Assembly: GCA_022825675.1 (NCBI GenBank)
Contig: JAJDWK010000066.1
Coordinates: 26,183 to 90,182, forward strand
Length of the DNA stretch: 64,000 nucleotides
Reading direction: 5' to 3'
Origin: Anaerolineae bacterium
Lineage (GTDB): Bacteria > Chloroflexota > Anaerolineae > Aggregatilineales > Phototrophicaceae
Position 1 is the first letter of the stretch, and every line of letters starts with the position of its first letter. The translations under genes and the position numbers were made by a program. The notes beneath the pieces were generated by a model. That model searched no databases and was not told where the DNA came from. It saw only the letters and a list, made by a program, of their open reading frames with translations. This document shows, one piece after another, positions 1-8,128 of this stretch.

Positions 1-289
1 GGAAGCGCGTGATTTGGTCGAGCAGCAGCGCGAAGAGCAAGCCCAGCACGATGCGCAGCGGCACCGTGATGGCGATGAACAGCAGCGTGAACTCCAGCGA
101 ATCCCAAAACTCGGGGTCCGCCAGCACCTCTTGATAATTCTGCAAGCCGATCCACTGCGGCGCGTCCAGGTTGCGGAAGGTGATAAAATGCAAACCCAGC
201 ACAATCGACGCCAGCAGCGGCAATGTCATCAGCGCCAGCATGATGAAAACGCTGGGACCCACAAAGAAAGAAAATGTTGTACGATTCAC
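1..289 (-). CDS. Sugar ABC transporter permease (MalF/UgpA type), N-terminal part cut by the window edge
   Basis: Translating the minus strand from a GTG at 289 gives about 96 residues that run off the left edge. They show a first membrane helix, the typical WIGLQNY segment of MalF/UgpA-like permeases, and then the start of the second helix with FTLLFIAITVPLRIVLG. An AAGG lies about nine bases before the GTG. The gene follows the sugar-binding protein at 386-1669 in the same direction, so it should be the membrane subunit of that importer. The EAA loop that contacts the ATPase lies outside the window. Confidence 0.82.
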   Translation of the reverse strand, partial: MNRTTFSFFVGPSVFIMLALMTLPLLASIVLGLHFITFRNLDAPQWIGLQNYQEVLADPEFWDSLEFTLLFIAITVPLRIVLGLLFALLLDQITRF

Positions 290-339
290 AAGCGATAGCC
301 TTAGAAATAGATAGCGCCGCGGCGCAAAATTGTATTGTT

Positions 340-367
340 CGGGCGGCTCTTTTGCGGGAGCCGCCCG
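340..367 (-). terminator. Stem-loop between SBP gene and permease gene
   Basis: CGGGCGGCTC pairs with GAGCCGCCCG (10 bp, 8-base loop) just after the stop of the binding-protein gene. No clean T run follows on the minus strand, so it may act as a partial terminator or as an RNA 3'-end stabiliser that gives the binding protein more mRNA than the permease. Confidence 0.6.
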
Positions 368-385
368 AGTGTACGCAGGCTAATC

Positions 386-1669
386 CTAACCTTCGATGAA
401 GCCTTGCGCGGTGGCTTCGGCCGTGTAGGCGTCGGCAGCGGCGTCCAGCAAATCAGCCGCCGACATTTCGCCGAGCACGATTTGCGGCAGCCAGTTGGCA
501 AAGACCGGGTTCAAGACCGCGCCAATGGCTGGTACCGATGAACCCTCGACGCCGCCGCTAATCGTATCAAATACCGCCGGCAGATAGCGGGCGTCGGCGT
601 TCGCCGCCACCGCTTGCCGCGTGATGACGCCGTAATTGGTGCCACGCAGCATCGTCTCTTCGTCCATCGCTTCCAGGATGACTTGGAAGACGAGCTCGGG
701 GTCGTCATCGATATTCGATGGGATGCCCAGCCCGGCGCCGGTGCCACCAGTGGCGGCATAGGGCGCGCCTTCAAGCGCTCGTGGGGCGGGGGCGAAGTCG
801 ATGCCGCCGACATAATCGGAGAAGTCGGGGTCGTCCATCGCCGCGGCGCGGCTCGCCCAGGTGAATGCCATCGCCAGCTCGCCAGTGGCGATGCCGATTT
901 GGCTGTCATCGATGCTGTAGGTCAAGCCTTCTTCGCCCATGCAGGCATCGGCGATTTCGACCAGCTTCTCCAGCGCCATCACGCCCGCCTCGCTGTTGAA
1001 GGCCGGCGTATTGTCTTCATTGAGTATCGTGCCGCCGAAGCCGAGCAGCATGTCCATAAACTCCAGACGCCAAGCCCAGCCGGCATGCAGTTGCACGGTG
1101 AAGGGGATGACGATGCTGTCTTCGGCGCTCAAAACGCCACAAGCGGCGATGACATCGTCCCAGGTCTCGGGCACGGCGATGCCATGTTTCTCCAGCAAAT
1201 CAGGGCGATAGAACATGTGCCGCGTATTCTGCTCCATCGGCAGAGCATAAATGTTGCCGTCCACCGTCATGTCTTGCAAGCCGAGGATGTCGGAAATCTG
1301 ATATTGCTCTTCGTATTTGTCAATCAAATCGTTGAGCGGCATCATCCAGCCTTCAACGACATAGGATTCCACATCGCCCTGGGTAACCATGATGATGTCG
1401 TAGGGCGAGCTGCCGCCAGCGCCCAGCGCCAGCTGCAATTGGTCATGCGCCGAGCCCGAATCGAGCAGCTGGGTGTTGACATCAATGCCGTCAACGGCGT
1501 TGCAGGCTTCCAACTCGTCGGCATAAAAATCGATGATGGGATAGGTCCAGCCAATCATGTTGATAGTCGCGGCGGATTCTGGCGCTTCAATCATACAGCC
1601 GCCCATATCTTGCGCCGCGGCTGGCAGCAGCAGGGCAAGCAAGGCAATTACAACAAACAAAGCTCTCAT
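386..1669 (-). CDS. Extracellular sugar-binding protein of an ABC importer (SBP family 1)
   Basis: 427 residues. The ATG at 1669 is chosen over an upstream in-frame start because it follows GGAGG closely and begins a classic signal peptide (MRALFVVIALLALLLPAAA, cleavage before Q). There is no lipobox, so the protein is secreted or held by other means. The mature part has family 1 solute-binding features: WDDVIAACG, a long middle lobe, and the GTGAGLGIPS stretch near the C-terminus. It is followed by a stem-loop and a MalF-like permease gene. The substrate is probably a sugar or oligosaccharide, but the sequence does not say which. Confidence 0.85.
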   Translation of the reverse strand: MRALFVVIALLALLLPAAAQDMGGCMIEAPESAATINMIGWTYPIIDFYADELEACNAVDGIDVNTQLLDSGSAHDQLQLALGAGGSSPYDIIMVTQGDVESYVVEGWMMPLNDLIDKYEEQYQISDILGLQDMTVDGNIYALPMEQNTRHMFYRPDLLEKHGIAVPETWDDVIAACGVLSAEDSIVIPFTVQLHAGWAWRLEFMDMLLGFGGTILNEDNTPAFNSEAGVMALEKLVEIADACMGEEGLTYSIDDSQIGIATGELAMAFTWASRAAAMDDPDFSDYVGGIDFAPAPRALEGAPYAATGGTGAGLGIPSNIDDDPELVFQVILEAMDEETMLRGTNYGVITRQAVAANADARYLPAVFDTISGGVEGSSVPAIGAVLNPVFANWLPQIVLGEMSAADLLDAAADAYTAEATAQGFIEG

Positions 1670-1689
1670 GGGATTCCTCCAAATTGGCA

Positions 1690-1719
1690 AATATGCTAAA
1701 AGTAGCGTTGCCGCGTCAA
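1690..1719 (-). promoter_or_regulatory. Probable sigma-70-type promoter for the sugar SBP gene
   Basis: On the minus strand TTGACG (1719-1714), an 18-base spacer and CATATT (1695-1690) precede the SBP start by about 20 bases. The 1720-1884 stretch upstream holds no convincing gene. Confidence 0.45.
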
Positions 1720-1884
1720 ACATAGCAACGCCGTTTACATACTATAGCGCGGCGGCGGCGGGATGCCAAATGCGGAGATAAACTTTGCCAAGCAGCGCAA
1801 TCATCCCAACGGCAGGGGCGACCCGGTGAGGTGCCCTAGCGTTTGTCTCAGTGGGAGAATTGCCAGTGCAATCCGCCCGCCGCA

Positions 1885-2802
1885 TCAGCCGCGCCCGCGC
1901 ACCTGCGGGTCTAATACATCGCGCAGCCAATCGCCCAAAAATACCACGCCCAGCACCGTAATCGTTATCGCCATGCCGGGGAATGCCGTCATCCACCAGG
2001 CGCTGTTGATGTATTGCCGCCCGTCAGAGAGCATCAGCCCCCAGGTTACTGTCGGCGGCTTGACGCCCAAACCGAGGAAGCTCAACGACGATTCCGCCAG
2101 GATCGTCACGCCCACTTGCACCGCCGCCAGCACAATCGCCGAAGAGATGACATTGGGCAGGATGTGCTTGAGCATCACCTGCGGGCGGCGCTGCCCCAGC
2201 GCATAGGCGGCGAGCACATAATCCAGCTCGCGCGCTTTTAAGACCTCGCCGCGGATGACGCGGGCGTAAGTTACCCAGCCGGTGCCGCCCAGGATGAGCA
2301 CCAGCGTGCCCAAGCCCGCGCCGACCACGCCCGAGATGGCGATGACCAGGATGATGAAAGGGATGGCGAGCAAGCCGTCAACGATGCGCATGAGGGCGGC
2401 ATCAAGCGCGCCGCCGATGAAGCCGCTGATGAGCCCATAGAGCACGCCGATAGCGCCCGAAAGCAATACCGACACCACGCCCACCAGCACCGACACCCGG
2501 CTGCCGGCGATGATGCGGCTGAGGATATCGCGCCCCAGTTGGTCGCTGCCCAGGGAGTAATAGCTGCCGGCGGCATCGACATGCCCCGGCGCTTGAAAGC
2601 GGGCGCGCAGGTTGCGGGCGGCAGCATCCTGCGGCGAAATCAAAGGACCAAACAAAGCCAGCAGCACAACCGCGCTGACGATGACGCTGCCAGCCAGCCC
2701 CACCGGGCTTTTGACAAGGGTAGACGCCAGCCGCAGGATTGGGCTGCGGCGCGCGGGCAGCCCGGCGATGGCATCGGCTTGGCTTTTGCTTTTGGCGGGC
2801 AT
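1885..2802 (-). CDS. Peptide/nickel-type ABC transporter permease, DppC/OppC-like
   Basis: 305 residues, the usual length for the family. A cytoplasmic N-terminal tail is followed by the first helix (VGLAGSVIVSAVVLLALFGPL), the family signature LGSDQLGRDILSR, and five further helices. The EAA-type loop reads LKARELDYVLAAYALG and contacts an ATPase. The gene starts eight bases after the stop of the DppB-like gene, so the two are co-transcribed. No DppD/DppF ATPase gene follows; the next gene on the strand is an unrelated sugar SBP. The ATPases must be encoded elsewhere. Confidence 0.9.
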   Translation of the reverse strand: MPAKSKSQADAIAGLPARRSPILRLASTLVKSPVGLAGSVIVSAVVLLALFGPLISPQDAAARNLRARFQAPGHVDAAGSYYSLGSDQLGRDILSRIIAGSRVSVLVGVVSVLLSGAIGVLYGLISGFIGGALDAALMRIVDGLLAIPFIILVIAISGVVGAGLGTLVLILGGTGWVTYARVIRGEVLKARELDYVLAAYALGQRRPQVMLKHILPNVISSAIVLAAVQVGVTILAESSLSFLGLGVKPPTVTWGLMLSDGRQYINSAWWMTAFPGMAITITVLGVVFLGDWLRDVLDPQVRGRG

Positions 2803-2810
2803 CGGCAGCT

Positions 2811-3728
2811 CTATTCAAACTTTATCCGCGGGTCCAACAAGATATAGAGCACATCAATCGCATAATTTATCAGAATAAAAGTTAAGGCGAACCAGAACAA
2901 ACCCGCTTGCACCACCGTATTATCGCGCACATTTATCGAGTCGATCATCAGCCTGCCCAAGCCGGGCCAAGAAAAGACGCTCTCCACCACCACCGAGCCG
3001 CCCAGCAGCCAGCCCAGCTGCAAGCCAAACACGGTCACGATTGGGATGAGAGCGTTGCGCAGCGCGTGGCGCAGCACCACGATGTTCTGCTTTAAGCCTT
3101 TGCTGTGGGCGGTGCGCACATAATCCTGGCTGAGCACCTCGAGCATGGCGGAGCGCGTCATGCGGGAGAGGCGAGCCGCCATGCCAACGCCCAAAGTCGC
3201 CGCCGGCATGATGATGGCTTTTGGCTCCAGCGCGCCAAAGGCGGGCAGCATGCGCAAATGCACCGAAAATATGATGATGAGCATCAGCCCCAGCCAGAAG
3301 CTGGGCATGGCGGTGCCCAGCGAAGACAGCAAGGTAATCACCAAATCGATGAGGCTGTTGCGCTTTAATGCCGACAGCACGCCGAGCGGGATGGCGATAG
3401 TAACGCCGATGGCGGCGGCGGCGGCGGCAAGCATCCAGGTGTAGCCCAGGCGCTCGATGATAAGCTCCATCGCCGGGCGCTTGGCGAGGTAGGAAGTGCC
3501 AAAATCGCCCGTGATGGCTCGGGTGATGAAGGTTACATACTGCTCCGCCAGCGGGCGGTCAAAGCCCCAGAAGCGGCGCATCTCTTCGATTTGCTCTTGG
3601 CTGAAGAAATCTGGCGCCAGCACCAGGATGGGGTCGCCGCTCAGGCGCACGATGAGGAATACCGCCAGCGAGACGATAAACATCGTAACCACCAATTGCG
3701 CCAGCCGGCTGATGAAGAAGCCGCGCAA
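2811..3728 (-). CDS. Peptide/nickel-type ABC transporter permease, DppB/OppB-like
   Basis: 305 residues. It opens with the typical MRGFFISRLAQLVVTMFIVS first helix and RLSGDP motif, and continues with FWGFDRPLAEQY, GDFGTSY and the ATPase-contact loop SQDYVRTAHSKGL. The C-terminal part carries LLGGSVVVESVFSWPGLGRL, a strong family signature. It lies between the peptide-binding protein gene (3847-5433) and the DppC-like gene, giving the order SBP-B-C. It should form a heterodimeric channel with the 1885-2802 product. Confidence 0.92.
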   Translation of the reverse strand: MRGFFISRLAQLVVTMFIVSLAVFLIVRLSGDPILVLAPDFFSQEQIEEMRRFWGFDRPLAEQYVTFITRAITGDFGTSYLAKRPAMELIIERLGYTWMLAAAAAAIGVTIAIPLGVLSALKRNSLIDLVITLLSSLGTAMPSFWLGLMLIIIFSVHLRMLPAFGALEPKAIIMPAATLGVGMAARLSRMTRSAMLEVLSQDYVRTAHSKGLKQNIVVLRHALRNALIPIVTVFGLQLGWLLGGSVVVESVFSWPGLGRLMIDSINVRDNTVVQAGLFWFALTFILINYAIDVLYILLDPRIKFE

Positions 3729-3756
3729 AATACCCCCGATTTAGAGAGTGTTGCCG

Positions 3757-3828
3757 GGGCGGCTGTGTAAGCCGCCCGCTAAACATTGTGGCGTAAGTGA
3801 ATGGGCAACTCCTCGAGTCGCCCATTCA
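3757..3828 (-). terminator. Two consecutive stem-loops between peptide SBP gene and permease gene
   Basis: GGGCGGCT/AGCCGCCC (8 bp, 5-base loop, 3757-3777) is followed by TGAATGGGC/GCCCATTCA (9 bp, 3798-3828) with an extra inner ACTC/GAGT helix. Both lie between the SBP stop and the permease start, the same position as the stem-loop at 340-367. Confidence 0.6.
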
Positions 3829-3846
3829 TATGCTCAGCGAGGCGGG

Positions 3847-5433
3847 CTACATATCCGCCAGTTTGAGCCCGCGGAAGGTCATCCAGCCGTCTTTACGCGG
3901 CGTGAAATCGAACTCCCCGGTATTCAGCGCCATGACATTGGTAACTTCATAAAGCGTGATGGTCTGCGCGGTATCGATGTAATGCTGCCACCACTGTTCC
4001 CAGAGCGAGAGGCGCTCGTCCATGTCGATGGTAACCTGGATGGCATCGGCGACCGCGTCCCACTCTTCGTTGCAGATGCTGTAATTGACCGACGACCAAT
4101 CGCAGCCATAAAACAGCGGCAGCAGCGCGGGACCGCAGCCCAGCGCGATGTGCATCAGGTCGCGGTTGTTGCCAGCGCGCGAGACTTCTACCGAGAAGGC
4201 GGAAGAATCGCGCACGGTGAGGTCAACGGTGAAGCCGACATCTTCCAGCATGGCGGCGGCAACTTCGCTGACTTCTTTGGCGCTGCCCCCGCGGGAAACG
4301 GCGTCAGTATCGAAATACAAAGTGGGACCTTCGCCCTCGGCATAACCGGCAGCGGCGAGATATTCCCGCGCCATATCCGGGTTGTACCAGTCGGCGACCA
4401 CATCAGCATCGGCGTATTTATCGGCAAAGCCCTCGGGATAATAGGAGCAGACGCGCGCCAGACGGCCTTGGGCGGCGCCATGCACCTCCGCCAGCAGGTG
4501 GCGGTCGAGCGCGTGCGTAATCGCCATGCGCACATTATGGTCGAGCGTGGCGGGCTGATAGTCGGGGAAGGTCTCGGGGAAAGCGCCGCTTTCGGTATCG
4601 ACGCGGGCATAGAGATGGTGCATCAAGTTCGCCGATTCGCTGAGCAGGCTGATGCCATCAGCGCCTTCCAGCGTGGCGCGGTCGGGCACGGGCACGCCAG
4701 TCATCATATCCACTTGCCCGGCGAGCAAGGCGGCAACCTGCGCCGACGGCTCGGGGATGACTTGATAAATGACGCGGTCAACTTCGGGACGCCCGCTGTG
4801 ATAGTCGTCCCAAGCTTCGAAGACATAGCGGTCATTCTCGCTGATTTCGGCGAGCGTATAGGGACCAGAGCCAACAGGCGCGCGGTTGAAGCCTTCTTGT
4901 CCCACTTCTTCGAAATATGCCGGCGGCAGCAGCTCGCAGCCGTTGTAGCTGACATCGTATTCAAAGTAGGCATGCGGCTCGTTGGTGTGGATATCAACGG
5001 TGAGCTCATCAACAACCACCACTTCTTTCACGAATGCCCATTGCTGATAGAGCGGGATATCGCCAATCGGGTGGCGGACGCGGTCGATATTCCATTTGAC
5101 GGCGGCGGCATCCACCGGCTCGCCATTGTGGAAGGTTGCGCCTTCCCGCAGGTGGAAGCGCCAAGTGGTGTCATTGACGGCTTCCCAGCTTTGCGCCGCT
5201 TCCGGCACATAGCCATCGCCATCAGCCGCGCGCCAGATGAGGCAGTCATAATAGAGCTTGAGCATCCAGTGGGTGGAGCCGTACCAATGAGAATGCGCGT
5301 CCATTGGGCGGATGGGACCGCCATGGGCGAAGACGAACTCGGACATGCCATCCTGGGCGGCCGCCGGCACAATCGCCAGCGCCCCCAGCAGCAGCACCAA
5401 GCTCGCGATAATCAGAATTCTTGCGGTTTTCAT
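3847..5433 (-). CDS. Peptide/oligopeptide ABC transporter substrate-binding protein (SBP family 5)
   Basis: 528 residues with a signal peptide ending VPAAAQ. Family 5 motifs are clear: FHLREGATFHNGEPVDAAAV near residue 105, a central RMAITHALDR-type helix, and the C-terminal lobe. The start at 5433 is preceded by AAGGAG and overlaps the stop of a short leader ORF (5430-5492). It delivers a ligand to the DppB/DppC-like permeases downstream. Family 5 ligands include peptides, nickel chelates and oligosaccharides; the peptidase genes upstream favour peptides or modified amino acids. Confidence 0.9.
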   Translation of the reverse strand: MKTARILIIASLVLLLGALAIVPAAAQDGMSEFVFAHGGPIRPMDAHSHWYGSTHWMLKLYYDCLIWRAADGDGYVPEAAQSWEAVNDTTWRFHLREGATFHNGEPVDAAAVKWNIDRVRHPIGDIPLYQQWAFVKEVVVVDELTVDIHTNEPHAYFEYDVSYNGCELLPPAYFEEVGQEGFNRAPVGSGPYTLAEISENDRYVFEAWDDYHSGRPEVDRVIYQVIPEPSAQVAALLAGQVDMMTGVPVPDRATLEGADGISLLSESANLMHHLYARVDTESGAFPETFPDYQPATLDHNVRMAITHALDRHLLAEVHGAAQGRLARVCSYYPEGFADKYADADVVADWYNPDMAREYLAAAGYAEGEGPTLYFDTDAVSRGGSAKEVSEVAAAMLEDVGFTVDLTVRDSSAFSVEVSRAGNNRDLMHIALGCGPALLPLFYGCDWSSVNYSICNEEWDAVADAIQVTIDMDERLSLWEQWWQHYIDTAQTITLYEVTNVMALNTGEFDFTPRKDGWMTFRGLKLADM

Positions 5434-5492
5434 TTTTCTCTCCTTAATACTGTCGGTCTGTCGACTTTAACTGACAGGCATAGCGTCGGCAT
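5430..5492 (-). CDS. Short leader ORF (20 codons) overlapping the start of the peptide SBP gene
   Basis: ATG at 5492 has the perfect ribosome-binding site AAGGAGGTGA (5511-5502) nine bases upstream, better than that of any gene nearby. It reads MPTLCLSV through DRPTVLRREK and stops at a TGA that overlaps the SBP start as ATGA. The arrangement suggests translational coupling or a regulatory leader peptide. The peptide has no membrane segment and I do not recognise it. Expression is inferred only from the site and the overlap. Confidence 0.5.
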   Translation of the reverse strand: MPTLCLSVKVDRPTVLRREK

Positions 5493-5543
5493 TGGCGATA
5501 GTCACCTCCTTCTGCGCGATTGCACTATCCGCTTTGACCAAAC

Positions 5544-6635
5544 TCACTCACGAGACGCGTAATATGCCAATTTGTCTTCGTCAATCGCGACACCCAGCCC
5601 CGCCCCTGGCAGCGGCTTGAGCATATCCCCGTCCGGCGCGTAACTTTCGGCGAGGATGGAATCGGTCATGTCTGAGAAGCCGGCGGGCCATTTGGCGATG
5701 GGGGTGGCGGCGGCGAAATGGGCGGCAGCGGCGGCGATGATATCAAAATAAGGCGCCACGGAAATCTCCAGACCGGCGGCTTCGGCAACCGCCGCCATGC
5801 GCGCCGCTGGCAGCAAGCCGCCATAACGGTGCAGCTTAAAATGCAGCGCATGGGCGGCGCCAGCGCGCGCAATCTCATAAACGCTGCGGGCACCGCCGCC
5901 AGTCGCTTCATCGGCTTGCAGCGGCGTCTCCAGGCGGGCTGCCAAGTGTGCCATCTCGTCCAGGTGCCTCACAGGCTGTTCAAACAGGGCGACGCCGCCC
6001 AGCCGCTCCAGCCGCGTTAATGCCGGCACGGCGTCGCCGAGAGTATACCCCGTATTGCCATCAAGCTGAAAGCGAATTTTAGCGTCCACCAATTGGCGCA
6101 GGCGGCGATACCAGGCGACATCTTCTTCGGCATTGATGCCGATTTTGCTTTTGTACCAGGTCCAGCCCGCTTCCGCCGAAAGCTGCTCGATGCGCGCCGC
6201 CATGCGCTCCGGCGCTTCCCGCTCGACAAAGCCATGGCAGAGCGCGCCGGGCATACAAGCGCCGCCCAAGAGCTGATACACGGGCACATCCAGCGCCTTG
6301 CCTTTGATATCCCACAGCGCGAAATCGATGGCGGTGCGGGCGTTGAAAGCCGTGCGCTGCGCCGCAAACATACGCTGATGCAGCCGCTCCATGTTAAACG
6401 GGTCTTGCCCCAGCAAAGCCGGCTGCAGCAGATCCTGGATATGATGTTTCACGGTCGCGGCGGTATCGCCGCCCCAAGCGCCTGGCGCCACCGTCTGCCC
6501 GATGCCGCTGATGCCCGCGTCCGTATGCAGCTGGACGACAACAGTATCGGTATTTTCCGATATGCCATACGCGGTGGCGAGCGCGCGCCTGCGCCCGATG
6601 CTGACGATTGTGCTGCTGACCCCGCTGATTTTCAC
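5544..6635 (-). CDS. Enolase-superfamily enzyme, mandelate racemase/muconate-lactonizing type
   Basis: 363 residues with the capping domain first and the TIM barrel after about residue 130. Catalytic residues of the muconate-lactonizing subgroup are visible: KSK (162-164), metal ligands D192, E219 and D242, and K267 in HFKLHRYGG. It should therefore be able to abstract a proton alpha to a carboxylate. The substrate cannot be read off; candidates are dipeptide epimerisation, N-acylamino acid racemisation or sugar-acid dehydration. It sits between an MmgE/PrpD gene and the peptide-type importer in the same direction, which suggests a role in catabolism of the imported compound. Confidence 0.85.
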   Translation of the reverse strand: MKISGVSSTIVSIGRRRALATAYGISENTDTVVVQLHTDAGISGIGQTVAPGAWGGDTAATVKHHIQDLLQPALLGQDPFNMERLHQRMFAAQRTAFNARTAIDFALWDIKGKALDVPVYQLLGGACMPGALCHGFVEREAPERMAARIEQLSAEAGWTWYKSKIGINAEEDVAWYRRLRQLVDAKIRFQLDGNTGYTLGDAVPALTRLERLGGVALFEQPVRHLDEMAHLAARLETPLQADEATGGGARSVYEIARAGAAHALHFKLHRYGGLLPAARMAAVAEAAGLEISVAPYFDIIAAAAAHFAAATPIAKWPAGFSDMTDSILAESYAPDGDMLKPLPGAGLGVAIDEDKLAYYASRE

Positions 6636-6682
6636 AGCGCCCCCTCACCCCCGCTGCCTGCGGGCGGCATCACCGCGATTGC

Positions 6683-8071
6683 TTAGACCGCGGCGTAGCT
6701 CATAAGCGGCTGCGGCACCGTCAGTGGCAGCAGCTCGCCGACATCAGCGAGATATTCCAGCCCGGCACAGCTTTCCAACAGCGCTTCGACTTGCTGCGCC
6801 GGCAGCATATCGCCGACAAGATAGCGGAACTTCGCTTCAAATTCTTCGTCGGAGATCATATTCTCCGGCTCGCCTTTGGCATATTCCACGCGGCCGCGGT
6901 GTACGGTGCCATCGTCGGTGGTGATGCGCACCTCACAGCCGTTGGTCAGCGGGTGCCCCGCCTCGATCTTCTCGTCCAAACCAACCTTGACCAAATGGCG
7001 CAGGCGGCGCGCCTCCGGCTCGTCAAAAGCAGCGATATCTTCGCGGAACCAGTTGCCCCGCGTCAAAATTATCGACACCGTGACCGGCAGGCTGAAGCCG
7101 GCTTGACCGACGGCTTTCGGCTCATAATTGACGCGGAAGGCCGGCGTAATCGCTTCGAGGTAGGAATCGACTTCAATCGCGGTGATGGCGCTCAAATCGG
7201 GGCGTCCCGCCGCCAGCAGCGCCTGCGTCGCATCCACGCAGGAATGCACATGGCGGCAGCCAGCATGCGGTTTGAAGCCCGTGCGCGCCAAGGATTCGCC
7301 GTCCAATACTTCAAGATAGGCGGGGTGCCAGCCGGGACCAAAGGCGTGAAAATAGCCATACTCGCCATCCAATGCGCCGGGCGGACCGCGGAAGCCGAAG
7401 TCCGCCAGTTTGGCGGCGTAGATGCCGTTGCGCGCGCCATAACCAGCCAGCAAATCTTTGGTATCGCATGCGCCAGCATCCCAGACATACTGCTCGGTGC
7501 CGCATGCCATGTCCATCGCCAGGGCGATGGCATCGGCAGTTTTTTCTACGGATAAGCCCATGGCTTTGGCGGCGCTGGCGGCGCTGCCCAGGCTGCCCGC
7601 CTGGCTCTTGTGGTCCAGCCCGCGTTCGCGCTGCCAGACATCCACCGCCGAGTTCACCATATCCATGACATCATAGCCGACCGCCAGCGCCGTGATGAGC
7701 TGCTCGCCATTGAGCCGCAGCCGCTCGCCCAGCGCCAGCACCACCGGCACCAGTTGGGAGGCGGTATGCCCGCCGCCGCGATGGGTATCGTCCATGCCCA
7801 GGAATTTGCCCATGACGCCATTCGCCCAGGCAGCGCCCTCCACCGTGCTGCGGCGGCCATCGCCGACGATGGTGGCGTCATCACCCGCTTGCATCTGCGC
7901 GGCATAGTCCGCCGCCAGCCTGCCCAGCTCGGTCTGATAGCCGCCCAGCATGGTGCCGATGTAATCGAGCAGGACCTGGCGCGCCCGCGTTATCGTCAGC
8001 GCGCTCAAGTCACTATAACGCCGCGCGGCGACATGCTCGGCGACAATGGTGATGGCTGTTTTTTTGCTCAT
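6683..8071 (-). CDS. MmgE/PrpD family protein
   Basis: 462 residues from the ATG at 8071, which follows GGAGC; an upstream in-frame start lacks a site. The family pattern is clear: an N-terminal helical domain (VLLDYIGTMLGG, MGKFLGMDDTHRGGGHTASQLVPVVLA) and a C-terminal alpha/beta domain containing KPHAGCRHVHSCVDA. Family members include 2-methylcitrate dehydratase and cis-aconitate decarboxylase, but most act on unknown acids. It is 47 bases upstream of the enolase-superfamily gene, so both probably act in one pathway. Confidence 0.85.
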   Translation of the reverse strand: MSKKTAITIVAEHVAARRYSDLSALTITRARQVLLDYIGTMLGGYQTELGRLAADYAAQMQAGDDATIVGDGRRSTVEGAAWANGVMGKFLGMDDTHRGGGHTASQLVPVVLALGERLRLNGEQLITALAVGYDVMDMVNSAVDVWQRERGLDHKSQAGSLGSAASAAKAMGLSVEKTADAIALAMDMACGTEQYVWDAGACDTKDLLAGYGARNGIYAAKLADFGFRGPPGALDGEYGYFHAFGPGWHPAYLEVLDGESLARTGFKPHAGCRHVHSCVDATQALLAAGRPDLSAITAIEVDSYLEAITPAFRVNYEPKAVGQAGFSLPVTVSIILTRGNWFREDIAAFDEPEARRLRHLVKVGLDEKIEAGHPLTNGCEVRITTDDGTVHRGRVEYAKGEPENMISDEEFEAKFRYLVGDMLPAQQVEALLESCAGLEYLADVGELLPLTVPQPLMSYAAV

Positions 8072-8128
8072 ATTCTTGCTCCATTTCCAGCCCGCCGTGA
8101 GGCTCAACGCGGGCTTGAGCGCCGGGGA

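Noticed and set aside
614..1699. 361-codon plus-strand frame over the sugar-binding protein gene
   Set aside because: Low-complexity His/Gln/Arg-rich translation, no motifs, fully opposite a well-supported gene.
1742..1996. 84-codon minus-strand frame ending in a Pro/Ala-rich tail
   Set aside because: It overlaps the end of the DppC-like gene, has no ribosome-binding site and no recognisable features; the gap is better read as a promoter region.
3748..5562. 604-codon open frame on the plus strand
   Set aside because: It is antisense to the peptide-binding protein gene, which has a signal peptide, family motifs and a ribosome-binding site. Such frames arise from high third-position GC. The translated product has no recognisable domain.
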